NCBI GenBank assembly: GCA_011752475.1
Contig: CP048747.1
Coordinates: forward strand, 248,001 to 312,000
Direction: 5' to 3'
Length of the DNA: 64,000 bases
Source of the DNA: Buchnera aphidicola (Microlophium carnosum)
Lineage (GTDB): Bacteria > Pseudomonadota > Gammaproteobacteria > Enterobacterales > Enterobacteriaceae
A program made the translations under genes and the position numbers. This document shows, piece by piece, positions 32,210 to 42,616 of the stretch. The number at the start of each line of letters is the position of its first letter. Position 1 is the first letter of the stretch. The notes beneath the pieces are model-generated. The model was not told the origin of the DNA. It did no database searches and saw nothing but the letters and a program-made list of their open reading frames with translations.

Positions 32210-32779
32210 ATGCTAAACAAAGAAGAAAAAAAAATAGAAAACAATGATGATCTAAAAATCAATGATGAAAAATATGAAAGTGATACTCTAATAAAAAAAA
32301 ATTTAATCAAATTTTTAGAAATGCAATTAAAAGAATCTAAAGAAAAAATAATCGAAATAGAAACTATGACTGAAAAAGAAATTATATCAGTCTATAATAG
32401 ATTAAATAAAGAAGTTGAAAAAACTATAAAATTTTCTTTAGAAAAATTAATTATAGATTTTCTTCCTGTTGTAGATAATATTGAACGTGCATTAAACTTA
32501 ACCGAAACAAGCAAATCAAAAGAGAATTATATGGAAGTTTTAAATAAGTTAAAATTTATTTGTAATTTATTAAAGAAAGCTTTTATATTATTTAATATTA
32601 AAAAGATAGATGATATAAATGTATCATTTAATCCAGATGTCCATCAAGCTATGTCAGTGCAGTATACCAATGAAATCGAATCTAATCAAATAGTTACAGT
32701 TATGCAACCTGGTTACATTCTTCATGAATCTCGTTTATTACGTCCTGCTATGGTTATAGTTTCAAAGAAAAAAACATAA
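32210..32779 (+). CDS. grpE: Nucleotide exchange factor GrpE
   Basis: Exchange factor for the DnaK chaperone. The 189-residue protein (E. coli 197) is a charged N-terminal coiled coil (about residues 1-90) followed by the head domain with LPVVDNIERAL, NPDVHQAMS and VMQPGYILHESRLLRPAMVIVSKK. I recall that Buchnera genomes can carry two grpE copies; only this one is in the window. The gene ends at a 14-bp A/T hairpin. I see no obvious heat-shock promoter. Confidence 0.96.
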   Translation: MLNKEEKKIENNDDLKINDEKYESDTLIKKNLIKFLEMQLKESKEKIIEIETMTEKEIISVYNRLNKEVEKTIKFSLEKLIIDFLPVVDNIERALNLTETSKSKENYMEVLNKLKFICNLLKKAFILFNIKKIDDINVSFNPDVHQAMSVQYTNEIESNQIVTVMQPGYILHESRLLRPAMVIVSKKKT

Positions 32780-32792
32780 AAATATTGTATCT

Positions 32793-32848
32793 TTTAGATT
32801 TAATAATATTGTTGAATTTTTTACTGTTATTAAATCTAAATTTTTTTT
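32793..32848. terminator. 14-bp A/T inverted repeat with T8 tail between grpE and rnfH
   Basis: Arms 32793-32806 and 32827-32840 are perfect inverted repeats (14 bp, 20-base loop), followed on the plus strand by eight T's (32841-32848). It lies between two convergent genes and probably ends the grpE transcript, despite being nearly GC-free. Confidence 0.6.
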
Positions 32849-32854
32849 AAAAAA

Positions 32855-33145
32855 TTAGTATATTTTTTTTGATAAAAAAATGTTTTTTCTTCTCCATTCT
32901 TTTGGATCTATTATTAAATTTCTATAAATTTCAATTCTATCTCCATCTTTGACTTTTGATTTTAAATGTACTACTTTATTATATATTCCTATACGATTAT
33001 TATATAATGAAAAATTTTTTATTAAATTTAATAAATTTGATATCAAGATAATATCTTTTACAGTAGATCCTAATGGAGCATTAACTTTATAAATATATTG
33101 AATTTTTGGTAAAGCATAAACAACTGTTACTTGAATAATATTCAT
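32855..33145 (-). CDS. rnfH: RnfH family protein (formerly YfjF)
   Basis: A small ubiquitin-like fold protein of unproven function. The 96 residues equal the E. coli length. The C-terminal family signature is clear: [20 protein letters not shown], shown here by its core [19 protein letters not shown]. The gene sits between grpE and smpB; E. coli also has nadK, recN, bamE and ratA in this interval. The name comes from association with rnf loci in other bacteria, and a role in electron transport is not shown. Confidence 0.9.
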   Translation of the reverse strand: MNIIQVTVVYALPKIQYIYKVNAPLGSTVKDIILISNLLNLIKNFSLYNNRIGIYNKVVHLKSKVKDGDRIEIYRNLIIDPKEWRRKNIFLSKKIY

Positions 33146-33224
33146 TTTTTATTATTAATTTTATTAATTTTATATAAAGATTACATTTATTTTAACTTAT
33201 TTTACTTTTGGAATAAATTTAATT

Positions 33225-33713
33225 ATGTTACATAAAAAAAAATATGATAAAAAATCATCTAAAATTGTAGTTAATAAAAAAGCATATCATAATTATTTTA
33301 TAGAAAAAGTTTTTCATTCCGGGTTAGTCTTGGAAGGTTGGGAAATTAAATCTATTAGATCAGGTAAAGTAAATATTTCAGATAGTTATATAATAAGTCA
33401 TCTTAATGAAATGTATCTTTGTAATTCTTTAATTCAACCTTTACCTATGTCTTCAAATCATATTATTTGCAATCCAATAAGGAGAAGAAAATTATTATTA
33501 CATAAAGATGAAATCAATTTTTTATCTTTTCAAAAAAAAAATATAGGATGTACTATGGTTTCATTGTCTCTATTTTGGAAAAAATCGTGGTGTAAACTAG
33601 AATTCGGATTAGCAAAAGGTAAAACTGTACACGATAAACGAACAAATTTAAAAACAAGAGAATGGAACAAAGAAAGATTGAAAATACTTAAAAAAACAAA
33701 ATCAATATATTAA
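33225..33713 (+). CDS. smpB: SsrA-binding protein SmpB
   Basis: Delivers tmRNA to stalled ribosomes for trans-translation. The 162-residue protein (E. coli 160) has an OB-fold core with motifs [29 protein letters not shown] and the lysine-rich tail region [11 protein letters not shown]. tmRNA itself is not in the window. Rescue of stalled ribosomes may be especially useful where homopolymer slippage makes many faulty mRNAs (inference). Confidence 0.97.
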   Translation: MLHKKKYDKKSSKIVVNKKAYHNYFIEKVFHSGLVLEGWEIKSIRSGKVNISDSYIISHLNEMYLCNSLIQPLPMSSNHIICNPIRRRKLLLHKDEINFLSFQKKNIGCTMVSLSLFWKKSWCKLEFGLAKGKTVHDKRTNLKTREWNKERLKILKKTKSIY

Positions 33714-33721
33714 AACGTGTT

Positions 33722-34201
33722 ATGAAATATAAAAAAGATGAAAATTGGATGAAAATTGCCTTAAAATATGCATATTATGCTAAAAAAAAAGGTGAAATTC
33801 CTATAGGTGCAATATTAGTATTTAAAGAACGTATCATTGGAATAGGATGGAATAGTTCTATTATCAAAAATGATCCAACCGCACATGCTGAAATTATAGC
33901 GTTACGACATGCAGGAAAAAAAATAAAAAATTATCGATTATTAAATACTACATTATATGTTACGTTACAACCCTGTATTATGTGCTGTGGAGCAATTATA
34001 CATAGTCGTATTACACGTTTAGTATTCGGTGCAAATTGTAAAAAATCAGATAAAAAATGTTCTTTAAAAAATATTTTTTTACATTCACAAAAAGATTATA
34101 AATTAGATATTAAAAAAAATGTTATGGAACGTGAATGCTCTAATCTTTTAATAAATTTTTTCCAAAAAAAAAGAAAAAATAAAATTGATATTTTTAAATA
34201 A
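33722..34201 (+). CDS. tadA: tRNA-specific adenosine deaminase
   Basis: Deaminates A34 to inosine in tRNA-Arg(ACG). A zinc-dependent cytidine-deaminase fold of 159 residues (E. coli 167) with HAE in [16 protein letters not shown] and PCxxC in [11 protein letters not shown]. It begins 8 bp after smpB, so it is probably cotranscribed. The tail is lysine-rich, and convergent acpS begins 6 bp beyond its end. Confidence 0.96.
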   Translation: MKYKKDENWMKIALKYAYYAKKKGEIPIGAILVFKERIIGIGWNSSIIKNDPTAHAEIIALRHAGKKIKNYRLLNTTLYVTLQPCIMCCGAIIHSRITRLVFGANCKKSDKKCSLKNIFLHSQKDYKLDIKKNVMERECSNLLINFFQKKRKNKIDIFK

Positions 34202-34207
34202 TTTAAA

Positions 34208-34588
34208 TCAATTTTCTAAAATAACCAAAGCGTGAGCATATAGTTTTTGATCAGATATACTTACATATACGGATTTACATTGTATTTCTTGAGATTTTTT
34301 TAAGGCGTTTTCTAAAAAACGTAATTTTGGTTTTCCTAATTTATTATTATAAAATTCTAACTGATTAAATTCTATTCCATAATTTATACCTGTACCTAAT
34401 GCTTTAGAAGCTGCTTCTTTAGCAACAAATTTTTTTGCAAGAAAATGAATGTTATTTTTGCTGATAATATATTTTTCCCATTCTTCTCTAGATAAAATTC
34501 TTTTAGCAAAACTGTTTCCGTAGTTAAAAACTATATTTCTAATCCGTAATATTTCTATGAAGTCTATTCCTACACCTATAATTGACAT
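34208..34588 (-). CDS. acpS: Holo-[acyl-carrier-protein] synthase
   Basis: Transfers phosphopantetheine from CoA to acyl carrier protein. The 126 residues equal the E. coli length. The Mg ligands are in GVGIDFIEILRI and FVAKEAASKALGTGI. In E. coli it is the last gene after rnc-era-recO-pdxJ; here recO and pdxJ are gone and a long inverted repeat occupies the gap. With fabZ and fabI it shows that fatty-acid synthesis is retained. Confidence 0.96.
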   Translation of the reverse strand: MSIIGVGIDFIEILRIRNIVFNYGNSFAKRILSREEWEKYIISKNNIHFLAKKFVAKEAASKALGTGINYGIEFNQLEFYNNKLGKPKLRFLENALKKSQEIQCKSVYVSISDQKLYAHALVILEN

Positions 34589-34630
34589 TGTTAAAGTATG
34601 TCCTTTTTTATTTTATTAACAGATATGTTT

Positions 34631-34675
34631 TTTTAAAATTAGTTAAAATATTTTTACTTTTAACTAATTTTAAAA
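34631..34675. repeat. 18-bp perfect inverted repeat between era and acpS
   Basis: Positions 34631-34648 and 34658-34675 are exact inverted repeats with a 9-base loop, almost entirely A/T. On the minus strand it follows era by about 28 bp but lacks a following T run, so it may be an RNA 3'-end or stability hairpin for the lepA-lepB-rnc-era transcript rather than a classic terminator. Confidence 0.7.
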
Positions 34676-34703
34676 GATTATTGATATTCTTGTGTTTTTA
34701 CTT

Positions 34704-35555
34704 TTAAGTTTTATATTTAACCCACAGGAGAAGATGAGTTTTAATGTGTAATTCTTTTTCTATATTATTTCTTGAAATCATACTAATTTTCTTTATTGTT
34801 TTTCCTTTTTGACCAATTACAATTCCTTTATGTCTAATATTTTCAACCCAAATTATGGCTTTTATATGAAATGAAATATTTTCTTGTTTGCGAAAAGATT
34901 CGATTTCTACTTTTATGATAGAAGGTAATTCATCTCCTAAAAAAAATATTAATTGTTCTCGAATAATTTCAGATATTGTAAAAAATTGAGAGTTTGTTGT
35001 AATATAAAACTCGGGATATACATGAGGTTTCTTGGGTAAATAAGATTTAATTATATTATTTAATAATGCTATATTTTCTAATTTTTTAGCAGAAATAGGA
35101 ATGATTTCTATAAAATCAAATTTTTTTTTGAGAAAAGCAATAAAAGGTAATAATATAATTCTATTAGTTATTTTATCGATTTTATTAATTAGAATAATGA
35201 TTGGTATCTTATTTTTTTTTAGTCTATTTAAAATTACATCATCATGTTCTGTCCAAAAAACTCGATCAATAATAAAAATAACTAGTGTTAAAACATTTTT
35301 TATTTTATAAAAATTATTTTTTTGATATCTAATTGTATTATTTTTTTCATTAAAAATGATTCCAGGTGTATCTATGTAAATAGATTGATAATTATCCTGA
35401 GTTTTAATACCAGTAATGTTATTTTGTGTTGTATTTTTTTTTCTTGATACGATTGAAATTTTTTTTCCAATGATTTTATTTAGTAATGTTGATTTTCCAA
35501 CATTTGTTTTTCCAACAATAGTTATATACCCACAATGTTTTTGTTGTATTTTCAC
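34704..35555 (-). CDS. era: GTPase Era
   Basis: An essential 16S rRNA-binding GTPase in 30S assembly. The 283-residue protein (E. coli 301) shows G1 GKTNVGKST (residues 15-23), G3 DTPG, G4 NKID and a C-terminal KH domain with [14 protein letters not shown]. The start is GTG, overlapping the rnc stop by 4 bases (GTGA), so the two are translationally coupled, as in E. coli. Confidence 0.97.
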   Translation of the reverse strand: MKIQQKHCGYITIVGKTNVGKSTLLNKIIGKKISIVSRKKNTTQNNITGIKTQDNYQSIYIDTPGIIFNEKNNTIRYQKNNFYKIKNVLTLVIFIIDRVFWTEHDDVILNRLKKNKIPIIILINKIDKITNRIILLPFIAFLKKKFDFIEIIPISAKKLENIALLNNIIKSYLPKKPHVYPEFYITTNSQFFTISEIIREQLIFFLGDELPSIIKVEIESFRKQENISFHIKAIIWVENIRHKGIVIGQKGKTIKKISMISRNNIEKELHIKTHLLLWVKYKT

Positions 35556-36232
35556 TCTACACCTAATTGAATTAATGCTTTCTGTGCTGCATCTTGTTCA
35601 GCTTTTCTTCTACTAGAACCAGTGCCAATTAAATACTCTGAAATAATACTGATTTTGCAATGAATAGTAAATAATTGATTATGGGCTTCACCATATACTT
35701 CAACTATAAAATATACAGGTAAAGATAAATGTTTTGACTGCAAATATTCTTGTAGTCGTGTTTTAGGATCTTTTTGTGTATCTCCAGGACTAATATTTTC
35801 TAAACGTTTTTCATACCATTTTAATATTAATTCTTCTACTGTTTTAATATTACTATCTAAATAAATACTACCAATTAAAGCTTCAACAGTATTAGCTAAA
35901 ATGGATTCACGACGAAATCCTCCACTTTTTAATTCTCCCTGTCCTAATTTTAAATATTCTCCTAAATCAAATTCATATGCAATTTCTGCCAAGGTATTCC
36001 CACGAACTAAAGTGGCTCTCATGCGACTCATATCACCTTCATCAATGTATGGAAAATGTTGGTATAAAGCATTAGCAATTACAAAACTTAAAATAGAATC
36101 ACCTAAAAACTCTAGTCGTTCATTATGTTTACTACTTGCACTGCGATGTGTTAATGCTTGTTTTAGAAGATCTTTATGAGTAAAAGTATATCCCAGTACT
36201 TTCTGTATTTTTTTTGTAACGATATGATTCAT
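35552..36232 (-). CDS. rnc: Ribonuclease III
   Basis: A double-strand RNA endonuclease that processes rRNA precursors. The 226 residues equal the E. coli length. Catalytic residues E38, E41 and D45 ([11 protein letters not shown]) and E117 (NTVEALIGS) are present, with a dsRNA-binding domain at the C terminus ([18 protein letters not shown]). Its likely substrate, the 16S processing stem at 26827/28494, is kept in this window. Confidence 0.98.
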   Translation of the reverse strand: MNHIVTKKIQKVLGYTFTHKDLLKQALTHRSASSKHNERLEFLGDSILSFVIANALYQHFPYIDEGDMSRMRATLVRGNTLAEIAYEFDLGEYLKLGQGELKSGGFRRESILANTVEALIGSIYLDSNIKTVEELILKWYEKRLENISPGDTQKDPKTRLQEYLQSKHLSLPVYFIVEVYGEAHNQLFTIHCKISIISEYLIGTGSSRRKAEQDAAQKALIQLGVE

Positions 36233-36370
36233 GTTATACCGATTTCAATGATATTTTAATTGATTATATATATAACAGGAAAAATAGAAAATTTGATAAA
36301 ATTGAAAATGTACGTCAATACAAATATATAATTTTCATTATATTTTTACTACTATATTAATTATTAATTT

Positions 36371-37315
36371 CTAATATATATTTCCAATTCTGTTTATACG
36401 TATACCAGTAGGCCATTCATTTTCATTTTTATCAAAACTCATCCATATTTTAATGGCTTTTCCCACTAAGTTTTTCTCAGGTACAAAACCCCAATAACGA
36501 CTATCTAAACTATTGTCACGATTATCTCCCATCATAAAATATTCACCTTTAGGTACAATCCAAGTTAATTCAGGCATATTCTCTTGTTGAAAATAATCTT
36601 TTTTTGGATTTTTAATATCATTCAATAACAATATATTATGTTTAATATTATTAATATTTTCTTCAACGATATCAAAGTATAATGAGTTGTATGTTTTTTC
36701 TTCTTTTGTTTTATTTTTATCATCTAAAAAGTATATTTTTTGAGTAAAATTACTTGGTTTAGATTGTGAATAATTAATTGATATTTTTTTTTCACATTGT
36801 TTTTTATTAAAATAATCTGTACATATATATATATGTTTATTATTGAGATTATATTTAATTTTATCTCCAGGTAATCCTATTACACGTTTAATATAATTTA
36901 TATTATAATCTTTAGGATGTCTAAAAACTACAATATCACCACGTTTAGGATGTTTTGTATATATTAATGTTTTATGTGTAATTGGTTCTTTAATACCATA
37001 TGAAAACTTTTCTACTAAAATGAAATCACCTATTAAAAGAGTAGGCATCATAGAACCTGAAGGAATTTGAAAAGGTTCATAAATAAATGAACGTATAATA
37101 AATATAATTAAAAAAATTGGAAAAAATGATGCTATGGATTCAAAAAAATATTTTATTCTTTTTAATTTTACTGTATTTTTTTGGTATGAATGATTATTTT
37201 TAATGGTTTTTTTATTAACTAAATAATTTTTAATATTCTTAATGCGGTAAAAAATCCAAAATATTCCAGTTATTAATGTACTAATTAATAAAAAAATAGT
37301 TAATGTATTAGCCAT
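36371..37315 (-). CDS. lepB: Signal peptidase I
   Basis: Cleaves signal peptides of exported proteins at the inner membrane. The 314-residue protein (E. coli 324) has two N-terminal membrane helices (about 4-24 and 58-77). The Ser/Lys dyad is S88 (IPSGSMMPTL) and K143 (YIKRVIGLPGDKI). The box GDNRDNSLDSRYWGFVP is intact. It lies 15 bp after lepA in the lepA-lepB-rnc-era operon. Confidence 0.97.
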   Translation of the reverse strand: MANTLTIFLLISTLITGIFWIFYRIKNIKNYLVNKKTIKNNHSYQKNTVKLKRIKYFFESIASFFPIFLIIFIIRSFIYEPFQIPSGSMMPTLLIGDFILVEKFSYGIKEPITHKTLIYTKHPKRGDIVVFRHPKDYNINYIKRVIGLPGDKIKYNLNNKHIYICTDYFNKKQCEKKISINYSQSKPSNFTQKIYFLDDKNKTKEEKTYNSLYFDIVEENINNIKHNILLLNDIKNPKKDYFQQENMPELTWIVPKGEYFMMGDNRDNSLDSRYWGFVPEKNLVGKAIKIWMSFDKNENEWPTGIRINRIGNIY

Positions 37316-37330
37316 TTTATTTTCCTTATA

Positions 37331-39124
37331 TTAAACTTTTCTAGCATTTAAAATTGAAAGAAAAACTGTTTTGGGCATATTAATATTACCTATTTTTTTC
37401 ATTCTTTTTTTTCCATCTTTTTGTTTTTTTAATAATTTTTTCTTTCTACTAATATCACCACCATAGCATTTTGCTAATACATTTTTTCTTAATTGTTTAA
37501 TAGTTGATCGTGCTACAATAGAATTGTTAATCATGGCTTGAATAGAAATATCAAATTGATGTCGGGGTATTAATGTTTTCATTTTGTCAACGATTTCACG
37601 AGAACGATGTTGTGCATTTTTATAATAAGATAGCATGGTTAATGCATCTACTTTTTCTGAATTAATTAAGATATCTATTCGTACTATTTGTGCAGTTTGA
37701 AAACATTTAAAATCATATTCTAATGAAGCATATCCACTAGAAACAGATTTTAGTTCATCAACAAAATTTAACACCACTTCGTTCATAGGTATATTATATT
37801 TTAATAATACCTGATGTGTATGATAAATCATATTTATTTGAATACCTCTTTTTTCAATGCATAATTTTATTACTGAACCAAGAAATTGAGGAGGTAATAG
37901 AATACTACATTCTACGATAGGTTCTTTAATTTTTTTAATATCATGTGTATTAGGAAAATTAGCAGGAGCATCTAAATAAATTGTTTTTCCGTTAATTAGT
38001 TCTATTTCATAAATTACCGTAGGTGCTGTTGAAATTAAATTAATTGAATATTCTCTTTCTAAACGTTCCTGAATAATTTCCATATGTAATAAACCTAAAA
38101 ATCCACATCTGAATCCAAAACCAAGCGCTGTAGAATTTTCTGATTCATAAAACAAAGAAGAATCATTTAAACTAAGCTTTCCTAATGCATCCCTAAATGT
38201 TTCATATTGTTCTGATGAAACAGGAAATAGACCAGCGTATATTTGAGGTTTAATTTTTTTAAATCCTACTACCATTTTTTTTGCTGGATTTTTTACGGTT
38301 GTTAAGGTATCTCCGACAGGAGCAGCAATAATATTTTTTATACCACAAATAATCCATCCTACTTCACCACATTTTAAGTGATTTCTATTTAATTTTTTTG
38401 GTGTAAAAATTCCTAATTGTTCAACGAAATAACTTTTTCCTGTACTCATTATTTGAATTTTATCTTTTTCAAATAAAATTCCATTTTTAATTCTTATTAA
38501 AGATACTATACCTAAATAATTATCAAACCAGGAATCGATAATTAGAGCTTGGAGGGGGGAATCTATTGAACCTTTAGGATAAGGAATATCATCAATGATA
38601 CGTTCTATAAGCTCTTCAATACCTTCTCCTGTTTTAGCTGAACACCTGATGGCATCTAATGCAGGTATTCCTATTATGTCTTCTATTTCCTTAGCTACTT
38701 TTTCTACATTTGAATTCGGAAGATCTATTTTATTTAATACTGGAACGATTTCTAAATTCATCTCTAATGCAATATAGCAATTAGCTAAAGTCTGCGCTTC
38801 AACTCCTTGAGTAGAATCTACAACTAATAATGCACCTTCACATGCAGCTAATGATCGAGATACTTCATAGGAAAAATCTACATGACCTGGAGTATCAATA
38901 AAATTTAAATTAAAAATATTACCTAATTTATTTTTATAATCAATCATAACACTTTGAGCTTTGATAGTAATACCCCGTTCTTTTTCTAAATCCATTGAAT
39001 CTAATACTTGATTTGACATTTCTCTTTCAGATAAACCACCACATATTTGTATCAATCGATCAGATAGAGTTGATTTTCCATGATCAATATGAGCTATAAT
39101 AGAAAAATTTCTTATATTTTTCAT
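37331..39124 (-). CDS. lepA: Elongation factor 4 (LepA)
   Basis: A ribosome-bound GTPase related to EF-G, implicated in translation initiation or back-translocation. G1 is [11 protein letters not shown]3 DTPGHVDF and G4 NKIDLP, followed by the LepA-specific C-terminal domain rich in lysine. I start at ATG 39124 ([16 protein letters not shown]; 597 residues, E. coli 599). An ATG 13 codons upstream (39163) is open but adds residues not found in the family. It is the first gene of the operon. Confidence 0.95.
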   Translation of the reverse strand: MKNIRNFSIIAHIDHGKSTLSDRLIQICGGLSEREMSNQVLDSMDLEKERGITIKAQSVMIDYKNKLGNIFNLNFIDTPGHVDFSYEVSRSLAACEGALLVVDSTQGVEAQTLANCYIALEMNLEIVPVLNKIDLPNSNVEKVAKEIEDIIGIPALDAIRCSAKTGEGIEELIERIIDDIPYPKGSIDSPLQALIIDSWFDNYLGIVSLIRIKNGILFEKDKIQIMSTGKSYFVEQLGIFTPKKLNRNHLKCGEVGWIICGIKNIIAAPVGDTLTTVKNPAKKMVVGFKKIKPQIYAGLFPVSSEQYETFRDALGKLSLNDSSLFYESENSTALGFGFRCGFLGLLHMEIIQERLEREYSINLISTAPTVIYEIELINGKTIYLDAPANFPNTHDIKKIKEPIVECSILLPPQFLGSVIKLCIEKRGIQINMIYHTHQVLLKYNIPMNEVVLNFVDELKSVSSGYASLEYDFKCFQTAQIVRIDILINSEKVDALTMLSYYKNAQHRSREIVDKMKTLIPRHQFDISIQAMINNSIVARSTIKQLRKNVLAKCYGGDISRKKKLLKKQKDGKKRMKKIGNINMPKTVFLSILNARKV

Positions 39125-39331
39125 ATTTTTTATACCATATTTATTTTTTATATATTTTAACATGCAGTAAAAAATATTTTTTATTATTTTTATAATTTTT
39201 TTAATAAGATGATATTTTTTAAAAAATATTATAATATAATTTATTTATTATTATTGTTTATAATATATAATGTAATATTAAATATATTATAAAATATCCA
39301 CAACAAAACATAAAAATTAATATTGTTTAAT

Positions 39332-40435
39332 ATGAATATAAAAAAAAATAAAAAAGTAATTATTGCTATGTCTGGAGGTGTCGATTCATCTGTTTCAGCA
39401 TGGATTTTAAAAAAAAGACAATATCAAGTAGAAGGTTTATTTATGAAAAATTGGGAAGAAGACGATCTAGAGGGATACTGTAATTCTGCTCAAGATTTAT
39501 TTGATGCTGAACAGGTATGTCAAAAATTAGATATATGTCTTCATAAAATAAACTTTTCTTTAGAATATTGGGAATATGTATTTAAAAATTTTTTAAATGA
39601 ATATCAAAAAGGAAAAACACCAAATCCTGATATATTATGTAATAAAGAAATTAAATTTAATATGTTTTTAAAGTATTCTATTCAAGAACTCAAAGCAGAC
39701 TATATTGCAACAGGTCATTATGCTCGTATAAAAAAAATAAATGGAAAATATCTGCTTTTAAAAGGAATTGATCGAAATAAAGATCAAAGTTATTTTTTAT
39801 ATACTTTAAATAGTATTCAACTGAAAAAAATTTTATTTCCTATTGGATATTTAGAAAAAAATCAAGTCAGGAATATTGCTAAAAAAATAGATTTAAAAAT
39901 TGCTGAAAAAAAAGATTCTACCGGAATTTGCTTTATTGGTCCTAAAAAAATAAAAAATTTTTTAAGTCTTTATCTTCCTGAAAAAAAAGGTGATATAGTT
40001 ACAATTTTTGGACAAGTTATTGGAAAACACAATGGAATTTTTCATTATACCCTGGGTCAAAGAAAAGGTTTAGGTATTGGTGGAATAAAGGGGCGATATA
40101 ATATACCATGGTATGTTGTGGAAAAAAATATCGAAAAAAATACATTAATTGTTGCTCAAGGTTCTTATAATCAACATCTTATGTCTATAGGTTTAATTGC
40201 TAAAAATATTAATTGGATTAATAATAAACTATCTTTCCCTCTTTCTTGTATGGCAAAAACAAGATATCGTCAAAAAGATGTTGCATGTAAAATAGAATCT
40301 CTAAACAATAGATATATAAAAATATTATTTGATTCACCTGTGATTGCAGTTACACCTGGACAATCAGTAGTGTTTTATTTATCAGAGACATGTATAGGTG
40401 GGGGGATTATTCAATCTAGATTGCCATTGTTATAA
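39332..40435 (+). CDS. mnmA: tRNA 2-thiouridylase MnmA
   Basis: Adds the 2-thio group to U34 of tRNA-Lys, Glu and Gln. It has the PP-loop SGGVDSSVSAW and the two catalytic cysteines in NPDILCNKEIKF and STGICFIG. I start at ATG 39332 (367 residues, E. coli 368); a TTG three codons upstream is also open. The gene order mnmA-hflD-purB is that of E. coli. Confidence 0.96.
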   Translation: MNIKKNKKVIIAMSGGVDSSVSAWILKKRQYQVEGLFMKNWEEDDLEGYCNSAQDLFDAEQVCQKLDICLHKINFSLEYWEYVFKNFLNEYQKGKTPNPDILCNKEIKFNMFLKYSIQELKADYIATGHYARIKKINGKYLLLKGIDRNKDQSYFLYTLNSIQLKKILFPIGYLEKNQVRNIAKKIDLKIAEKKDSTGICFIGPKKIKNFLSLYLPEKKGDIVTIFGQVIGKHNGIFHYTLGQRKGLGIGGIKGRYNIPWYVVEKNIEKNTLIVAQGSYNQHLMSIGLIAKNINWINNKLSFPLSCMAKTRYRQKDVACKIESLNNRYIKILFDSPVIAVTPGQSVVFYLSETCIGGGIIQSRLPLL

Positions 40436-40470
40436 TTTTTATTATTTTAAATAGTAAGGAGATGATTGTG

Positions 40471-41106
40471 ATGAAAAAAATACACTTAATTACGTTATCA
40501 CTTGCGGGTATATTCCAATCAGCTCATTTAGTACAGCAATTAGCTTATTCAGGAAAGTGTGATAGTAATGCGTTTAATGTATGTTTAAAAAGTATTTTGG
40601 AAATTAATTCGACCTCTTTGATCGCAATATATGGAAATAATGAAAAAAATCTAGTTATAGGATTAAAGGTATTAATAGCAACTTTAACTTTTTCTAGTTT
40701 TTCTTATTCTTATATTGAATTAATTAAATATATCTTTAATATGATAATCATTGAAAGAAAATTAAAAATAAATCGTATGGCAAGCTACTCTCTAAAAAAT
40801 AAAATATCATTTATATCTAATGAATATTATTTGAATTATAATATCAAAAATTTAACTAGTAAATTAGCAACACTGTATCTTGAAATCATTAGCTCTTTAG
40901 GTTCTCGTATTATAGTAAAGGGGATCAAAAATTTTTTACAAGATCTGCAAATACAAGAACAAATTCGATGTTTGTTATTTTCAGGAATTCGTGCAATAGT
41001 TTTATGGAAACAATATGGTGGTAATCAACTACAATTAATATATTTTAGATATTTTATTATTAAAAAAGCAAAAAAAATATTATATAATTTAAAAGAAATT
41101 TCTTAA
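40471..41106 (+). CDS. hflD: High frequency lysogenization protein HflD homolog (YcfC)
   Basis: A helical, membrane-associated protein known in E. coli for its effect on phage lambda CII; its housekeeping role is unclear. The match to E. coli is recognisable at the start (LAGIFQSAHLVQQLAYSGKCD) and end (SGIRAIVLWKQYGGNQLQL). I choose ATG 40471 (211 residues, E. coli 213) because AAGGAG at 40456-40461 is 9 bp upstream; the ATG at 40462 touches that site. Retention beside mnmA and purB in a phage-free genome suggests a role beyond phage. Confidence 0.92.
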   Translation: MKKIHLITLSLAGIFQSAHLVQQLAYSGKCDSNAFNVCLKSILEINSTSLIAIYGNNEKNLVIGLKVLIATLTFSSFSYSYIELIKYIFNMIIIERKLKINRMASYSLKNKISFISNEYYLNYNIKNLTSKLATLYLEIISSLGSRIIVKGIKNFLQDLQIQEQIRCLLFSGIRAIVLWKQYGGNQLQLIYFRYFIIKKAKKILYNLKEIS

Positions 41107-41143
41107 CTATGATTTTAAATTATTAAAAATTAGGACATAAGAT

Positions 41144-42514
41144 ATGGAATTAAATCCATTAACAGCAATTTCTCCTATTGATGGTCGATATAACACTTTA
41201 ACAATATTATTAAGAAATATTTTTAGCGAATTTGGTTTTTTAAAATATCGTCTTAATGTTGAAATTCAATGGCTAAAAAAAATAATTAACACACCTCAAA
41301 TACTAGAAATTCAAAATATTCAACATACAGAAATATTATTTCTTGATAATATTATTAAAGAATTTAATGAACACGATGCAATTCTTATTAAGAACATTGA
41401 AAAAAAAACTAATCATGATATTAAAGCTTTAGAATATTTTTTAAAAAATAAGATTTCTAAATCTAAAAATCTCTTTGAAATTTCAGAATTTGTACATTTT
41501 GGATGTACCTCAGAAGATATCAATAATATAGCATATGCATTAATGGTTAGAGATGCTCGTGATCAAATAATTTTACCATTATGGCATAAAATTATAGATA
41601 TCTTAAAAAAAATGAGTTTTAAATATAAAAATCATCCTATATTATCTTTAACTCATGGACAACCAGCTACTCCTTCGACTATGGGAAAAGAAATTACTAA
41701 TTTTTTTTATCGGATGAAACGTCAAAGTATAATATTGAAAAAAATAGAAATATTAGGAAAAATTAATGGAAGTACTGGTAATTATAATGCACATTTAGCA
41801 GCATATCCTAATATTAATTGGCATAAAATAAGCAAAGAATTTATAACATCATTTGGAATTACTTGGAATCCATATACTACCCAAATTGAACCACATGATT
41901 ATATTGCAGAATTTTTTAGTTGTATGTCACTTTTTAATACTATACTAATTGATTTCAATCGTGATATGTGGGGTTATATTTCTCGCAATTATTTTACACA
42001 AAGGTTAATAGATTGTGAAATAGGTTCTTCAATAATGCCGCATAAAATCAATCCAATTGATTTTGAAAACTCTGAAGGTAATCTAGGGTTATCTAATTCT
42101 TTAATGAATCATATGATTACCAAACTTCCTATTTCTAGATGGCAGCGTGATTTAAGTGATTCTACAGTATTAAGAAATTTAGGAGTGGCTATTTCTTATT
42201 CAATAATTGCATATCATTCTGTATTATCTGGTATTTCTAAATTAGAAATTAATGAATCTCAATTATTAAAAAATTTAGATGAGAATTGGTCAGTTTTATC
42301 TGAGCCCATACAAACTGTTATGCGTCGTTATGGAATTAAAAATGCATATGAACAATTAAAAACATTAACTCGTGGGAAAGAAATAAATAAGAATATTATA
42401 CATATATTTATTTCTAATTTAAATATCCCAGAAAAAGAAAAAAAACGTTTAAAAAAAATTACTCCTTTTAACTATATTGGTGGAGCTATTCAGTTAATCA
42501 ATGAAATAGAATAA
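41144..42514 (+). CDS. purB: Adenylosuccinate lyase
   Basis: Cleaves SAICAR and adenylosuccinate in purine synthesis. The 456 residues equal the E. coli length. The fumarase-superfamily signature GSSIMPHKINPIDFEN is near residue 295, with TSEDINN and HGQPATPS earlier. It lies 37 bp after hflD. Confidence 0.97.
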   Translation: MELNPLTAISPIDGRYNTLTILLRNIFSEFGFLKYRLNVEIQWLKKIINTPQILEIQNIQHTEILFLDNIIKEFNEHDAILIKNIEKKTNHDIKALEYFLKNKISKSKNLFEISEFVHFGCTSEDINNIAYALMVRDARDQIILPLWHKIIDILKKMSFKYKNHPILSLTHGQPATPSTMGKEITNFFYRMKRQSIILKKIEILGKINGSTGNYNAHLAAYPNINWHKISKEFITSFGITWNPYTTQIEPHDYIAEFFSCMSLFNTILIDFNRDMWGYISRNYFTQRLIDCEIGSSIMPHKINPIDFENSEGNLGLSNSLMNHMITKLPISRWQRDLSDSTVLRNLGVAISYSIIAYHSVLSGISKLEINESQLLKNLDENWSVLSEPIQTVMRRYGIKNAYEQLKTLTRGKEINKNIIHIFISNLNIPEKEKKRLKKITPFNYIGGAIQLINEIE

Positions 42515-42616
42515 AAAAATGATTTCATCATATATTCTTGTTTCTTGATCGTACGAATAATTACTTATATTTTTAAAATTACTTCAGAAATCTAAAATAT
42601 TAAGGACATTTTTTCT

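Noticed and set aside
39125..39163. A longer LepA N terminus of 13 extra residues
   Set aside because: The family begins at [16 protein letters not shown], and there is no ribosome site for the upstream ATG.
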